Counted from the first letter of the stretch, positions 10,481 to 23,469 are shown. The stretch: DNA of 64,000 nt from Alisma plantago-aquatica (GCA_963693085.1 OY856409.1:1169409749-1169473748), one strand, 5' to 3'. The notes: generated by a model from the letters alone, not told the origin. Program-made: numbers and translations.

Positions 10481-12512
10481 GCATATAACACCCCAGATTA
10501 TACACATATACACAAGAGGAAGCGTCAACTCTTGACTCATAATATTGGTTGGGTGTGACATCATTGAATATCATGCATAAGAAATAATTAAATCTTAACC
10601 ATCATAGGACATACTTTTCATTCTCATTCTCAAAATTTTATATTAAATGGAAACTTAGTACCAAGTAATGACAATGTATACCTAACCATAAACAAACTAG
10701 TCTTATATATAAAATGAAACTTTTGTGAATAATTTAACCCCACCAAGGCACTCTTTTAACTTCTCTATGTCCTCCTATTGGAGTCTTTAGCTCTATATCT
10801 ACTCCTACTCATCACTTGTGGGCATCTCTTTTCCATCCATGCATTGGAAAATCAATTATTGGTAAGTCGCATGAGTATTCTAGATATATGAAATATCCTA
10901 GAATAAGAAAATTGTTATTATCAAACATTATGCATGAAAGCTAACATGAAATATGTATAATACTTGAACATAAACATATGATTTTCTTAAGTCTTAGTTT
11001 GTAAATTTTTATGTAACTTATGTTAGAGACATGCACTCTGGTACCTAGGTCTCATGACCTACACTTTGGTGCATGGGTCATATAACTGAGTCAACATGCA
11101 CTCTGGAGCATGAGTCTCGTGTTAGCACTAAGGATATGGGTCAGGTCTCTTGAGTTGACCTACACTAAGGGTTTGAGTCTAACACCATAATATGTTAACC
11201 TTAGCATGATCTTAATATTGAATATAATAAATATTATATCTTACATTTTTAGCATGAACTTAGATTCTTAACTTGTATTCATTACTGAGAAACTTCATTG
11301 ATATATCTATAGCTTGAATTTTAAAACATAAGACCACATAAATCATGAATATCATACTATACAACACAAACATGTAAACATATAAGAATAAATAAATATT
11401 GAATACACGTGGACATGGACCACATACCCATTTCAGTAGGAATAAAACTCTTATGGTTCCCTTGATCTTATTTCTTAAATAACATTTTGCTAATAGCGCA
11501 AAGTTTTGTAATTAGAATCCTAAACCCTAATTATACTAAGTTTGATGCTTTGTGAAAACCAAACCAAATTTTGTTATGCAGACTAGTCTATTAGCCAGAT
11601 CTCAAAAGATTGATCAAAATTCATCTAAGGTTTTGCTATATCTAAGATATAGATAAGTTTATATGATTTCTTTAAGATTAGACCTCAATCAACCAATCCA
11701 AAATGGCATACAACAATTAAACCAATTTTTTGGAAACTCTAGAATATCAGCTCAAAAGAAAGTGGAAAGATTTATACACTCTTGACTTATTTGGTAATCT
11801 TATGTGTAACATGGGTACTTCCATCAAAACTTCAATTCAAATCAATTCAGTTGTATCAAATAAAACCTTCAAAAGCCCCAAAAGGATCAAGGTATCACTG
11901 TGTCATGATCAAAAGCACAAGGGTAGCAGAGTAAAATTATAAAATGGGTTATTTCCCCTTCGTGTTCGACCATGGAATGATTGTCTTCTTCCTAGATGTT
12001 CAATCTTCTATCAAGTATTAAGATTGGAGACTCATCTCTGAAAACTAATGTGCTCAGGGAATTCCTTAGACTTCATTGAATTGGGGGATGTTGTTGAGAT
12101 TCCCCAAATTTGTGGAGGCCCATCTACTAGCCATAGACATGGACAAAATAGACGGGTGAAGATCACTAATGAAATTGATGTTGTGGAGGTAGTAGCTCAA
12201 AACTAAAGGAACATGGATGTTGTGGCATCGAGAAGGTCTAAGCTCGACCAATCTTGAGGGCATGAAAATGCTTGATACTATAAATCAAGGAAAAGGGAGA
12301 AGCTCGAGACTTGGGACATGGAATTCGCCTCCCCTATGGTAGCATTGAGGATCCTAAAAGTTTCATGATGATTTTTGAATAGTTTCATTTCTTTTCGAGG
12401 CTCAAGCTATCCAGATGGCTGCCTTGGGTGAATCTCTTGTAGCTTCAGGTGACAGGTCATTATAGGTAGAGAGTTAAACCAAAACACTTGGATAATTGAA
12501 ATTTGTGGGTGC
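10481..12512. other. Unassigned; possible decayed LTR at about 10485-12000
   Basis: AACACCCCAGATTATACAC at 10487 and a local repeat (CATGCACTCTGG...GGTCTCATGACC..., about 11030-11180) recall the ends and the repeat-rich part of the Ty3 LTRs in this window, but no pair of ends, primer site or duplication can be shown. From 12001 to 12512 I see nothing definite; a forward frame near 12075-12180 is open but unrecognised. Confidence 0.3.
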
Positions 12513-13669
12513 TTCTCAGATAGGCATGGCAACGGGTTAGGGTTTTACTAACCCGACCCGCACCTGACTCATTTATTGTTGACCCGAAAAAACCCGACCT
12601 GTAAAAAACCCGAACTCGAAAAAAATCCGTAAGCACATGGTATTAGAAAACCCGACCCGAAAAATGTATGTTTGACCTGACCTGAAAGTGGATTATGCTA
12701 CTTACAAACTAATATCCAGTATTGTAATGTTGGTCTCTTCTAATATTTGCGTAGGTTATTAGTGATTGACTTGCTTAGAATGATTGACTTTCTCTTTGAA
12801 CATGAGGAAAATTCCAATTAGCTTACAAATTAGTACGTATCAATCAGTCTCCAGAATGGCGTATAGTTAGTGTGGCTAAACAAGGATTACCCGGCAGAAA
12901 ATAAAAATAGAAAGAATACTTAGAATAGAGATTAGTACATTAACGGCTTCATTCCTATCTGAAACTGATCACGGAAGTACTCCAGATAATGATTATCCGT
13001 CGTATGCCTGCTTACGCAAAATTGAATCTTTTCCGGATCAAGGTAGTCTGACACCTTGCTTTGCGATCCAAGCGAGGAGTGTCCTGGTTCTCCTTGGCAT
13101 TAGGTCATGTTTGGTTGGATGGAAAGGATTAAGAAAGGTTATTTTAAAGTAAGGGATCGGCTGGTATAATGTAGGACAGAACATTCTATTTACCATCATG
13201 TGTTTGGATGCACCAAAGAATAAGATATGATATACCGCAGCTGGACAACCTGAGTTGGACGTTGGTCGATGGTAGACCAAATCAACAGGCGTCAGGCGCT
13301 GCAAGTAATTGTTGTGTACAACTCAAAGGCGTTTTTCTTACAAGCAACCTAGCTACGCAGAATGAATGTGAAGAGAGCTTGGATTGCCCCAATGGTGATA
13401 CAATGAATCCATCTAGTTCCGCTGAGTTGCCTCTCCGTCAACTGTCAGCTGTCAGCTTCGCACATAGAATAGACCGTGATGGGTGATGAAGAAAAATGGA
13501 TAGATGGGCACAACGGGGAAGAATCAAAATCGAACAAATGATAGCTTTCTAACTTAACGACTCCTCCAAATTAAGTTTGTCTTTTGTGCAGCCTATCAAT
13601 ATCTTCTTTAACGACATTGTCATGGAAGCAACGCTATGCATACCACAGCAACTAATTTAGACACCGCAA

Positions 13670-14095
13670 AAGCCAACGGCGGCCGGTGCCAGTGTCATCA
13701 AGATCTTCTGCATTACGACAGGTGACGATGCAGACCAGGTGATGTATTCATCAACGCAGCAGCGAAAACCACACACTGCTCAGTTCCGTCAACAGCACAC
13801 CGAGGTCTAAGTCATTGCCATTGGGGCGATCCTACTGACGAGTAGTGAAGCGCTCCTGCTCAGTTGGACACCGCCGGTGGTGGGGGCAGAAGCTTTTTCT
13901 TCACTGCCTGCAGCACGTCTCGTCGGTGTCATGGCTCCTCCATCGATGGAGAAGATGCAGGACCCATAGCATCAATGGAGGCTAGCACAGGGCTCGTGGC
14001 TCGGTCTCACAACATGAACGAGTTGATCTTGCGGACGAACTGCACAGCAGACCTGCGGCGCCGTCATGGCCGGGCGTTGTGTTGGCTGTCCTAAT
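13670..14095 (+). other. GC-rich block inside hAT-1, coding status unknown
   Basis: Base composition is clearly more GC-rich than its surroundings. A forward ORF (13864-14094, starting MDTAGGGGRSFFFT) is open but matches no family I recognise. It could be a captured host-gene fragment or just GC-rich filler. I do not assign a function. Confidence 0.25.
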
Positions 14096-14108
14096 CATGG
14101 GTTGCGAC

Positions 14109-14225
14109 GGTAGTGGGAGTCATGGTGGTGGGTGTTGTGGGTTGTTGGGTTTGCGGCGACGGTAGTGGGAGTCATGGTGGTGGGTGTTGTGGGTTGTTCG
14201 TGTTGTGGGTTGTTGGGTTTACGGC
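14109..14225. repeat. Tandem duplication, 52-bp period, G/T-rich
   Basis: GGTAGTGGGAGTCATGGTGG and the following GTGTTGTGGGTTGTTGGGTT occur at 14109 and again at 14161. The second copy carries an extra GTGTTGTGGGTT-type insertion. Confidence 0.85.
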
Positions 14226-15038
14226 AGGAGCCAGAAGTTGGTTTTTGGGGCCAAAAAATACTTGTGTTACCTAGGACTCGAACCCAAAACCATAAGTCTA
14301 GCAATAGACACACAAAACACTAGACTAATTTTACATTTTACTTCAACAACATGATACATTCTATATATATTCTTGACAAACTTGTAGACAATAGACAAAT
14401 TTAATAAAAAATCAGTTGTAGCCGCAGGGGTTGGAACACATGGCCTCCAACCAAAGTTAAGGAGCACAAACCACTAAACTAGAAGAACATCTATACATAA
14501 GACTCACTGTATTGTTTATTTATTATATAACTTATGTATAAAAATATATGTATATGAGTATTCATATTCATTTTTTTATTTTTTTTGGGGAGTCATGGCC
14601 TACTCTTGCCCCCGTGGCTCTGCCTCTGGTTTGCGGAGGAAGGAAAAAGGCGAGAGCCAGACTTTTGAGGGCCGGGTTTTGAGAAAGTCAGGACCCTCTC
14701 TTCATGGCGGGTTTAGCCTTGATTGCAACATGAGAAATATGATCATCGTCTAGCTTGTGCAGTGGCAACTAAAGACGAAGTAAATTAGGGATGTGGTCTT
14801 AGGAAGACTTGCTCACTCATCCCTGTGTCTTGAGCGAGAGACCGTAAGTCTGAGCGTGTCTGAGTGACTCGGGTGCCCGCGGGTTTTCTCAGACCCTACA
14901 ATAGTAAACCTGTTGTGCAACAATATATACTCAGGCCTCACCCGCAAAATTTGTACATACTAAAAAAAATCCTAGATTTGCGGGTCGGGCGGGTGGGGTT
15001 GGGTAGGGCAGGGTTTTTCGGCCATGTCTATTCTCAGA

Positions 15039-15246
15039 GGGTCAACGATCATCCTCATCAAGCATATTCCACTATGCTAGTCTATGCACCGACACAGTTT
15101 AGGTGAGATCGAGGAGGAAGACAAATGGAATCTCAACAACTAAGGCTAAATGGGTGGAACCAAAGTGTAAAGAGTGAGACCCAATAGTGGGCCCACTCAG
15201 ATGGTATAATATATGAGCCTTGAAGAGGTTAAGTAGCAGAAACAAT
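15039..15246. other. Host-side flank between hAT-1 and copia-1
   Basis: Short single-copy-looking stretch without recognisable genes. ACAAT at 15242-15246 is the left copia-1 target duplication. Confidence 0.5.
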
Positions 15247-15980
15247 TGTAGGGTTATGGGAGACAGAGAAGGCAGCGGAAATAAAAAAATTCTTCTCCCA
15301 AACCCAGAATCAAAGAATCGTGTCAATGTCTATACAATAGGAAGGTTGGTTTGTAGAGGTGTACCTTCTCCTGAGGCTTGCTCGACGACGTTACCTCACG
15401 GCTTACGCAGTCTTCACCTCCGGTCTTGAACGATGTCTGAGCAGCTCCTGGTCTCACCGGGACTGTCAGGATTGACAGCTGTCCTCCGAGCGGCAGAAGT
15501 CTCCCGCCTCTGCAGTCCTCCACACGGACTGCCTGGCACTCCAATCTCCTTGTCCCAAAAGGAATCGGAAGGAGTCGCACCCTCCTATCGGCGTACTAGT
15601 CACTGACACACTCTCCTGCAACCAGTTGCCTTTCTGTAGTTGTCTTTCCCTTGTTGTGCCTCCCTTATCAGGCAGCACTTGCTCGGGCTCTCTCGGTTAC
15701 CACAACCAGAGAGAACGACAACCAGAGAGAACAACAACTTTGCAGAGCAACTGGTGTTCTGAATTGTACTTTAAGAATCCTCCAATATCCCTATATATAT
15801 AGGAGGGTCATGGGACAGGGTTCTCTACCCCAGGCAATGTGGGACTAAACAGGAGTAGAAGGGTTCGAGATTTTCTACAAAACAACCAACTACGCCAGCT
15901 GAAACGATCATTTCAACCCTGAAACAGTCGTTTGGTGACCTCAACCGATCGGTTCACACCTGAACCGATCATTTGGGACA

Positions 15981-16060
15981 CTTGAGCCGATCGGTTCACT
16001 TTTGAGCCGATCGGTTCACTTTTGAGCCGATCGGTTCACTTTTGAGCCGATCGATTCATC
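15981..16060. repeat. Four tandem 20-bp units containing CCGATCGG
   Basis: The unit TTTGAGCCGATCGGTTCACT is repeated four times with few changes. Further CCGATCGG/CGATCGG motifs lie at about 15943-15952, 16243 and 16268-16320. The equivalent part of the 5' LTR (about 43940-43982) has two degenerate units. The core GAACCGATCGGTTC is a perfect palindrome. Such repeats upstream of an LTR TATA box may be enhancer-like; this is inference. Confidence 0.9.
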
Positions 16061-16920
16061 GTCCTGGTCCAACTCAAATTGACTTTCATATTTGTTTTCG
16101 ATTAATCAAATATTAATCCTTGTCCAAATCAAATTTGTACAAGTGAAACAAATTGTATTTGCAAAATCGAATTTCCAAACGATCTCCGTTGTTCATATGA
16201 TCCAACCGGTTCAACAATTGAGTCTATCGTCTCATCGATACATGAACCGATCGTCTCACCAGTTGAGTCGATCGGTTCACCAACCTGAGTCGATCGGTTC
16301 ATCACATGAGTCGATCGGTTGGAAGTGCAGACGGTGTAAAATCAGTCAATTGCAGTTGCAATCGATCTGATACTCTAATCAATTCGTCCAACACCTTGAA
16401 CACTATGATTTTGAGCTATCAATCAACTGAGTTTTTTATTGAACTACTAAACTCCTTTAGTAATCAATCTAAACATAATTTGTGGAAAAACTCCTCTTCC
16501 AAGTTAAATCATATGTGTGTGACCCTGCAGGTCCATTTCACGTTGGCAGTGAAAGTCCATAACACTTATGACTTCACAAGCAAAGAGCGGTGCCTAGTCA
16601 CACATCAGTGCTACCCAAGTGAAATAGAAAGTTGGAGAACAATTTTCAATCCTACAATCCATGAATGGTGTTACAGTGAATGTATAATTCCTTTGTCACT
16701 AATGTCTTGAATGAACTCGAGGTATGGTACATCATCCTTTCAACGTTCATCCTTTTCCTTGATCTCAGAGCAGACTGGGTGAGATGTGTGTGACATCAAT
16801 ATCTCATATTGATTCACACATGCATGCACATGCCTTTCTCAATCCTACTCATCAAGTGGCCATGGATATTAAACTCCCTTAGGAGGGACAAATCTCATAT
16901 CCATCACTCACCCCTCAAAA

Positions 16921-17480
16921 CACTACTACAGAAATGGCTTATAACGTCACTTTTAAAGGTGTCAGTTATATAAATACACCGACACATAAAACTTACAGTG
17001 TCGGTTTAACTAAAAAACTGACATCCTATCTGTGAAGGGTGACCAGACACGGGTATCACTTTTATTCAGTGTCGATTCCCTAATAATAAACTGACACCTA
17101 AAATTAACCGCCAAATCCAAATTTTCCTCTGAAAAAAAATTTACCTCCAAAATTTAACATATAGTGTCGGTTATTAACTACTAAACTGACGACGAAAGGT
17201 TATTCGCGAGTCAAAAATTGGGCACATTTTGGTCGTCGGTGTTACTACAATAACCGACGGTTATGGGTTTTTCTACGTTGTTCCCGGGAAATCTTTCACA
17301 CTCTTTGAGCGTCGGTTTTATAAAGAAACTGACGACTATGGTCATAAATCGAGAACAAGTTTTTTAATCGACATATGTAGATAGACGTCGGGTTTTTTCT
17401 AGTAAACATCGACGAATATGATTGAGAATAGGTGTCGGTGTGTTAGTAGAACCAACACCTTTAGTTTTATGTGTCGAAAT
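16921..17480. repeat. Left terminal and subterminal repeats of the CACTA element
   Basis: The terminal CACTACTACA is followed by many short direct and inverted copies of GTGTCGGTTT / AAACTGACACC / CGTCGGTT. In CACTA elements such subterminal motifs bind the TNPA-like protein. Confidence 0.85.
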
Positions 17481-17559
17481 TTTAACTAACTAACGCCTAT
17501 TGTGCAATTAATAGCCCCACGAAACAGAACTTTTCCCCATTGTTTCTGTTTCATTGTGA

Positions 17560-17990
17560 ACCTTCTAGGTCTGGAGATTGCTGGTGCGCTCCCTGCCACC
17601 GTTGCTCCCACCGTCATTGCCCCCGTGCCGCCGTCGTTGCTCCCCCGCACCGCCACCGCCGACGCTCCTCTCCTGGTTGCCCGCTCACCGCCGACGCTCC
17701 ACTCCCGGCCTCACTGTCGCTGCTCTCACCTCGCCAGCCGACGCTCTGCTCCTGGTCGCCCGCTCACCGCCTCCGGCCTAGTCACCCTCTCATCATCCCC
17801 GCCCGCTCGCCACCGCCGCCCACTCTCTGACTTGCAGCTCCGTCCACCAGATCGATGCATCTGCTGGTACCCTTCTTCTTCTTCCTCCTCTTCCTACTTA
17901 GACAATAGGGTTTCTCCGGCTTGCTCCTTGCTCCTACTTCTGGCCCCCTACCCCTCTTCCTGCTTCTTCCTCCTCGTCTCATTTTTAATT
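17560..17990 (+). other. GC-rich Pro/Ser/Arg-coding stretch, possible 5' exon
   Basis: A GC-rich block with a CT-rich run (CTTCTTCTTCCTCCTCTTCC) stands out from the AT-rich interior. Three overlapping forward frames are open, which suggests composition rather than coding constraint. It lies 1.5 kb upstream of the gene at 19493 and could be its untranslated first exon or a captured fragment. No family is recognised. Confidence 0.3.
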
Positions 17991-19190
17991 GAGTTGTAAA
18001 TGCATCAAAATCATTCCTACTTCATATAAGCTTTGTATGTATGTACTGTTGCACCCATTTACATCTTTATGTATGAACTGTTGCACCTACATTACATATT
18101 TATCATTTGTACATACATTGCTGCTCTGCTATGAACTCAACCACTAATATTTACTCATACATTATACTTGTACCTATACATACATTCATACCTTAGTTTT
18201 TCTTGTATTGTTATGCGTTCAACTAATGTATTATCTATGTAGATGTAATTTGTCGTTTGCAATACATATAACGGTATAATGTACATATCATGTACTGCCT
18301 ACTACTGTATTATGCATATTCTATACTATGTAGCATGTACGTCTAAAGCATAATGTATTACATATATCATGTACTGCCTGCTACTATATATTCATATACT
18401 ATGTAGTATGTATCACTAGTGTATATATATCATCTATGGGCTACTTCTGTATATTATATTACTTTATTTATCAATTGATCTGTATTTATTTATCTAATGT
18501 TTGTATTTATTTATGTATTGTTTTAGGAATTAATTGATCATCTACTGCTGCCCGTCGTCTCCCTGCCCATCGTCTGCTCACCTGCCTGCTTGCCTGCCTA
18601 CTCGCCTACCCTTCGACTCACCCTCCCTCCCTGCTAACGCCTGACTGGGCTCAAACAGAGGTAATTAACATCCCCCAAAACCCTATTTTATTACACTGCT
18701 TGATCTTTAATCACATAGACTTAGTCAACATTGGTACTTGTATGATCCTAGTGATTAAAAGCACTCTTTCCTAGTCCCCTCAGTAACTAATGTTCCCTTG
18801 AGATGAGTGTTAATTGATCTAGCTTGCTTACTTTCCTTGTAATGCTATCTTTTATTTGCTATGACCCACTAGTCACCTTTAGAGTATTAAAATGATGCAA
18901 CTTGTACACTTGTTAAATTTGAATCTAAAAATCCTATGAAATGATATCACCCCACAAAATCAGTAGTCACTATTATGTCTTGTACACTCTAGAATCAAGA
19001 TCTAATACTCTTATGCTATTTTAACACCATGAGACCTTTTTTTCTCATTCTAGTGGATTATTATGACCTATGATGACCTAACATGAAACCATGCTCTTAA
19101 TGATATGATTTTGTTGGCCTAGAAACCCGTCCAAGATTTACTCATTAGGAGTAAATCTTGGATAGTCCCCGGTTTGGGACTTCTCTTAAA

Positions 19191-19368
19191 CACCTAATCT
19201 CACTTATGATGTAAGTGTATAATGTGTATTGGGTTTTCAAGGAAATTTTGGTAGCATTTCCCCGTTTGTTCTCTGAGTACATATGTACTTAGAGAACAAC
19301 GGGGAAATGCTGCTGAAATTTTCTTAAAAACCCAATACACATTATACACATACTAGTGAGATTAGGTG
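19191..19368. repeat. Long inverted repeat, about 85-bp arms, inside the CACTA element
   Basis: CACCTAATCTCAC (19191) pairs with GTGAGATTAGGTG (19356-19368). The arms continue through GTATAATGTGTATTGGGTTT and AGCATTTCCCCGTTTGTTCT with few mismatches. They meet at the palindrome GTACATATGTAC (about 19277-19288). The transcript would form a long hairpin just upstream of the first coding exon at 19493. It could be a tiny MITE or part of the element. Confidence 0.85.
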
Positions 19369-19492
19369 TTCAAGAATGGGATAGGTGGTACACATACATT
19401 TTTTTAAATGTGAACTTTACAATGTGAATGTGGACTTTACAATGTGAATTACTTTACAATGTGAATGTGAACTTTACAATGTGAACTTTCAG

Positions 19493-22400
19493 ATGGCTGA
19501 GGACCGTGCTAATCATCACTGTGAGGGTGAGGACGTGCTTGCACCGCCTGACAATGTAAGTTTTATGAATATATCCCTGAGGTTTCTATCTATATGTTCA
19601 TTTATAATTATATTATGTAAGTGTGTTTGTTATCAAATTTTAGGTTGGTGATGTACCCCCTGAAGAAGTTACAGCACCTGATGAGCAGCAAAAGAAAATT
19701 TAGAAAGTGAGAGGCATCACAATGATGAACAAGTTAATACAGAAAAGGGGCAATGGACCCAAATTGGCTGTGGATTTCGATCAGGCAGGAAATCCATATG
19801 GAGTGAACCGCAACTCATTTGTTTCATATCTTGGGGTTCTTACTCGCAGCCATTGCAGTCCTATCCTAGAATCATGGCATAAAGTTCCTAAGGGGAAGAA
19901 AGACCCCATATGGAAGGAACTATGTGTGAGTTATTATTATTTGTAATTCTATTTGTGTAGATTACTAATTTTTAGGATACTAGTTAATAGCAATTCTATT
20001 TAATTTGCAGAGCATATTTGATCTGGATGAAAAGCTTCATCGTAAATGTGTGATGCAACGTTGTGGGAGGGTCCTAAGGAACTATAGGACCAATCTCACC
20101 TAAGATTACATACGTGATGTTGAGAATAGGTTCTTGATTGATTCCAATTCTAGACATTGATCAGTATTTCACTAACTCTACACTAATAATTTTTGTTTGT
20201 ATTATCTTTGAAAAATAAATATAGGAAGAAGGAAGCCACACAGCAATGGAACTACTTGGACCCCAAAGACTGGGAGGAGTTTGTTACCCAAAGAAAAACA
20301 GATGAATTCAAGGTATTAAGCGCCACTCCCAATTTAATTAATATACATTTTTATGTATTCACCTATTCAAGATTAACCTTTAGTGTTACTAACCAAATCA
20401 ATGTGCTAACTAACTAGGCTATCAGTGATGCTCAACGAGCAAGGTGTGCATTGAATGTGCACGACCACACAATGGGTCCAAGAGGATATGCAGGCGTTCG
20501 CCAAAGACTACAGGCTGAGTCTACTCAGCCTATTGCTACTCAGGAGACTGTAGAGTCCTCTACTGCTGCTCCTGCACCTCTGTCTCGTCATGTTATGTGG
20601 ATAACTAGAAGGCAAAACAAGAAGGGAGAGATACTGAAGCCCGCAACCGCTGAGGCAGTTGTGAAAAAGGTAAAAATCAAACTCTTAGAGCAATCTATCG
20701 ATATTGATTATTATTATGTTTACTTACGAATTTTTATTGATGGTGCTTAGCGGGAGCTACACGAGTAGAGGAAGGAAGGCAAGTTCATCCCTCAGGGCAC
20801 AAGGGATGAACTGACAGTTGCTTTGGGTAACCCAGAGCATCTTGGATGTGTAAGGGGTGCAGGTGCTAGTGTGGGCATCAAAGCATTCTTTGGGCCATCC
20901 CAGCGTAAACCTATCCCAAAAGCGGGACTTTCACAAGCTGAGGTAACTTATTCTTATTTTAGAACGTTATTGCAAAAGGAAATTCAATAATCATAAACTA
21001 GCATTTCTTTTATCCATGTATAGGTAGATTACTTAATTGATAGGAGAGTTGAGGAAGTAGTTGATAAAAGACTCCAGGAAGCATTTAACAAGTGGCAGGC
21101 ATCTCCGACTGCCACTCAGACAGTACTTGTGGCGAACCTCTCTTCTCCTACTCCTCGTACTGTAGAGGTTGGGAGTAATCCTATAGACCCACCTAGCACG
21201 TCCTCTGTAAGTATTTTTATGGTATATATAATAGCTAGTCTGTTCAATATGATATGTTTGTGTATATATGCATATAACATTCTTTACGTAAATTTGTAGG
21301 GGTTGAAGCCATGCCGACTACAAAGTGAAGGATATATCGTTGCAGATGCATCAGCTTACCCACCCCTTAAAGGGTGCATGTTTCATGGGAGTCCAGTACC
21401 AGATGGCATGGTACGTGTGAGCCCCATACATATACTCACTAGCTGGACGAATTTTACACTGCCTCATGCACACCCAGATGCTGAAACACTTGGTGAGGCA
21501 GTAGGCGGAGTGATACTGTGGCCCGAAGCGGATGTCCTCTATACTGATATTGTATGATAAATTTTCATTACTTTAATTTGTTAGTGTGTGTGTATATATA
21601 TGAGTCAATTGATATGAAATTATATATACAGGTCAAAAAGATGAGACCCGCTACATCTCAGCCTCCACCTCCTCGACTACCAAGTTGCCTTCCAGGGAAC
21701 CTACACGCCTTGATAGGTCCTAATTGTAAGAGTGTGGCAGTATGGATCGGCGAACATAATCCAAATTGCCCTATAAATGTTACTATTTCGGAGAATGTTG
21801 CAGGTAAATCATATGATAACAATCTATTTATACAAGTTTAGCATACGTATTAATGCATACGTAATAGAAGTTCTGGATACGTATTTATGCAGGTCAAACA
21901 TTCGAAAACAACATATTTATACAAGATATTTTAGAGTTGTTTAGTTATGAATGGCTGAACACATCTATGATACAGCTATGGATATGGTGAGATTAATGCA
22001 TACGGAAATCTGATTTATACATCCATATACCTTGTTTTATATACGGCAATCTGGTTTCTTATATATTAATGCATACGTAATACATGTTTTGTAGCCACTT
22101 ATACAAGACATGTACATATTTTGGGTTTTCCCATGTGGGATTTTTGGTTCCATCTTTGATTAGTCTTGTAGTTACAGACCCTTCTTCAGTTACTTCATAC
22201 TACTGTGATGCTTTTGAATATTTTGGTAAAAATAATAAGATGGTGATAATACCTTCATTCAATGTCGAGTAAGTTTACTTTGCTTGTAATTTGGACTTAA
22301 GCAAATTACATTTTTATTGCGGATATTGAGTTATTAATTTTATACTTTCTTACCTGTAGTTCTAAGCATTGGGAGTTATTAGTTATTGTCCCCAAGACAT

Positions 22401-23095
22401 TCACCGTCTATTATGTAGATCCTACGGGGAGTGAGTTGGATGTATTATATGGACATGCAATTAAAAGGCCATTATTCTCGTGAGAAATATTTTATGTTTT
22501 TATATCTGTTAACATCAGTTACTGCATTACTATTTAATTATGCAATTTCATGTGTTACATTAACATATATAGGGCTTTACAAGAGTACAAAAAAGTTGGA
22601 GGAAAGGTCGCCAGGAAAAAAAAATTAGACACTCATTTGGGAGAATGTGAAAGTAATTTCATGACTCCAATGTATATATTATTTATGTGAATTGTGTTTA
22701 TTTGTATTTTTGAATATTTTGTATGTTTCAATTTATAGTGTGCTACACAAGACAACGGTTGGGCATGTGCCTACTATGTGATGTGATTTATGGACCTAAT
22801 CATCAAACATGCCGTATTGGAAATTGATAACATACAACAGGTATTATACATAGTCTCGTTAGATAATATGAAATATATGAATCTTATTATATATTATTAT
22901 AATTATGTATGTACGTCATTCTCTTTTTAGGTCTTTAAAACTGAGGACTTCAACACAGGTGCAAAGCATTTTGATATACATGCTCCCTATATGAGAGATG
23001 AATTAGATGTTGTAAGAGAAGATTGGGAAAAAGCCCTGCAAAGATTGGGAATTTTTCAATATGATTTTGATGACAATGATGATAATGATGAATAA
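19493..23095 (+). pseudogene. CACTA accessory gene: Ptta/En/Spm domain with Ulp1-like peptidase, broken
   Basis: About 15 exons can be traced by GT-AG borders: 19493-19555, 19644-19925, 20011-20157, 20225-20312, 20418-20669, 20751-20942, 21024-21206, 21300-21551, 21632-21803, 21893-21986, 22095-22268, 22360-22430, about 22572-22652, 22739-22840, 22931-23095. The first half has plant Ptta/En/Spm transposase-family signatures: NRNSFVSYLGVLTRSH, ESWHKVPKGKKDPIW, WEEFVTQRKTDEFK and GASVGIKAFFGPSQ. GLKPCRLQSEGYIVADAS and VGGVILWPEADV follow. The C-terminal part resembles a Ulp1-type cysteine peptidase: His in SKHWELLVI, Asp in YYVDPTG, Gln and Cys in QDNGWACAYYVM. In-frame stops at 19701, 20101, 20766 and 22784 make it a pseudogene. 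The start follows the reading frame and the donor GTAAG at 19556. It probably encoded the DNA-binding helper rather than the catalytic transposase. Confidence 0.85.
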
Positions 23096-23469
23096 ATAAT
23101 AACTTTGTTCTCATAATTAATTTTGTGTGAATGTGAATGAATTTTTATGAATTTTCATATGTGTGTGAAAATCATCAATACATGAATGTTTCTACATGTG
23201 TCTGAATGTGAAAAAAGATGAAATAAATGGAACTGCAGGTTGCTATACTGGTTTCTACATGTGTGTGATGAAAAAAAATAATATGAATTAAATGTTCTTA
23301 TACATGAGTATGAATCACATATATATAATATTGTCCATCATGTTAATTTTGCAGGTTTGTGGCCTGTTGTTGGCTTATATCAATAGATGTCGTAAAACCT
23401 GCAGTTCATAACTGAACTGCAAGTTTATCATCCTGCGACCAGCCACAGCAGGTCTGCAGACTGACAGAA

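Larger units (their letters stand above)
12521..15030. mobile_element. hAT-1: non-autonomous hAT-type DNA transposon, 2.5 kb
   Basis: It is bounded by a perfect 8-bp target duplication TTCTCAGA (12513-12520 and 15031-15038), the length made by hAT transposases. The ends are imperfect inverted repeats: TAGGCATGGCAACGGG on the left and, reverse-complemented, TAGACATGGCCGAAAA on the right. Subterminal DNA on both sides is rich in CCCGACCCG/GCGGGTCGGG. No transposase is seen inside. The interior is heterogeneous: a GC-rich block (13670-14095), a tandem duplication (14109-14225) and an AT-rich part. It belongs with hAT-2 (41535-43000), which has similar ends. Confidence 0.85.

Noticed and set aside
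13098..13500. Tourist-like MITE (GGTCATGTTTGGTTGG) inside hAT-1
   Set aside because: The left motif resembles a MITE end, but no inverted partner or 3-bp duplication could be found.
17502..17999. 165-codon ORF as a protein-coding gene
   Set aside because: Three overlapping frames are open together in a GC-rich, low-complexity block; no family likeness and no clear codon signal.
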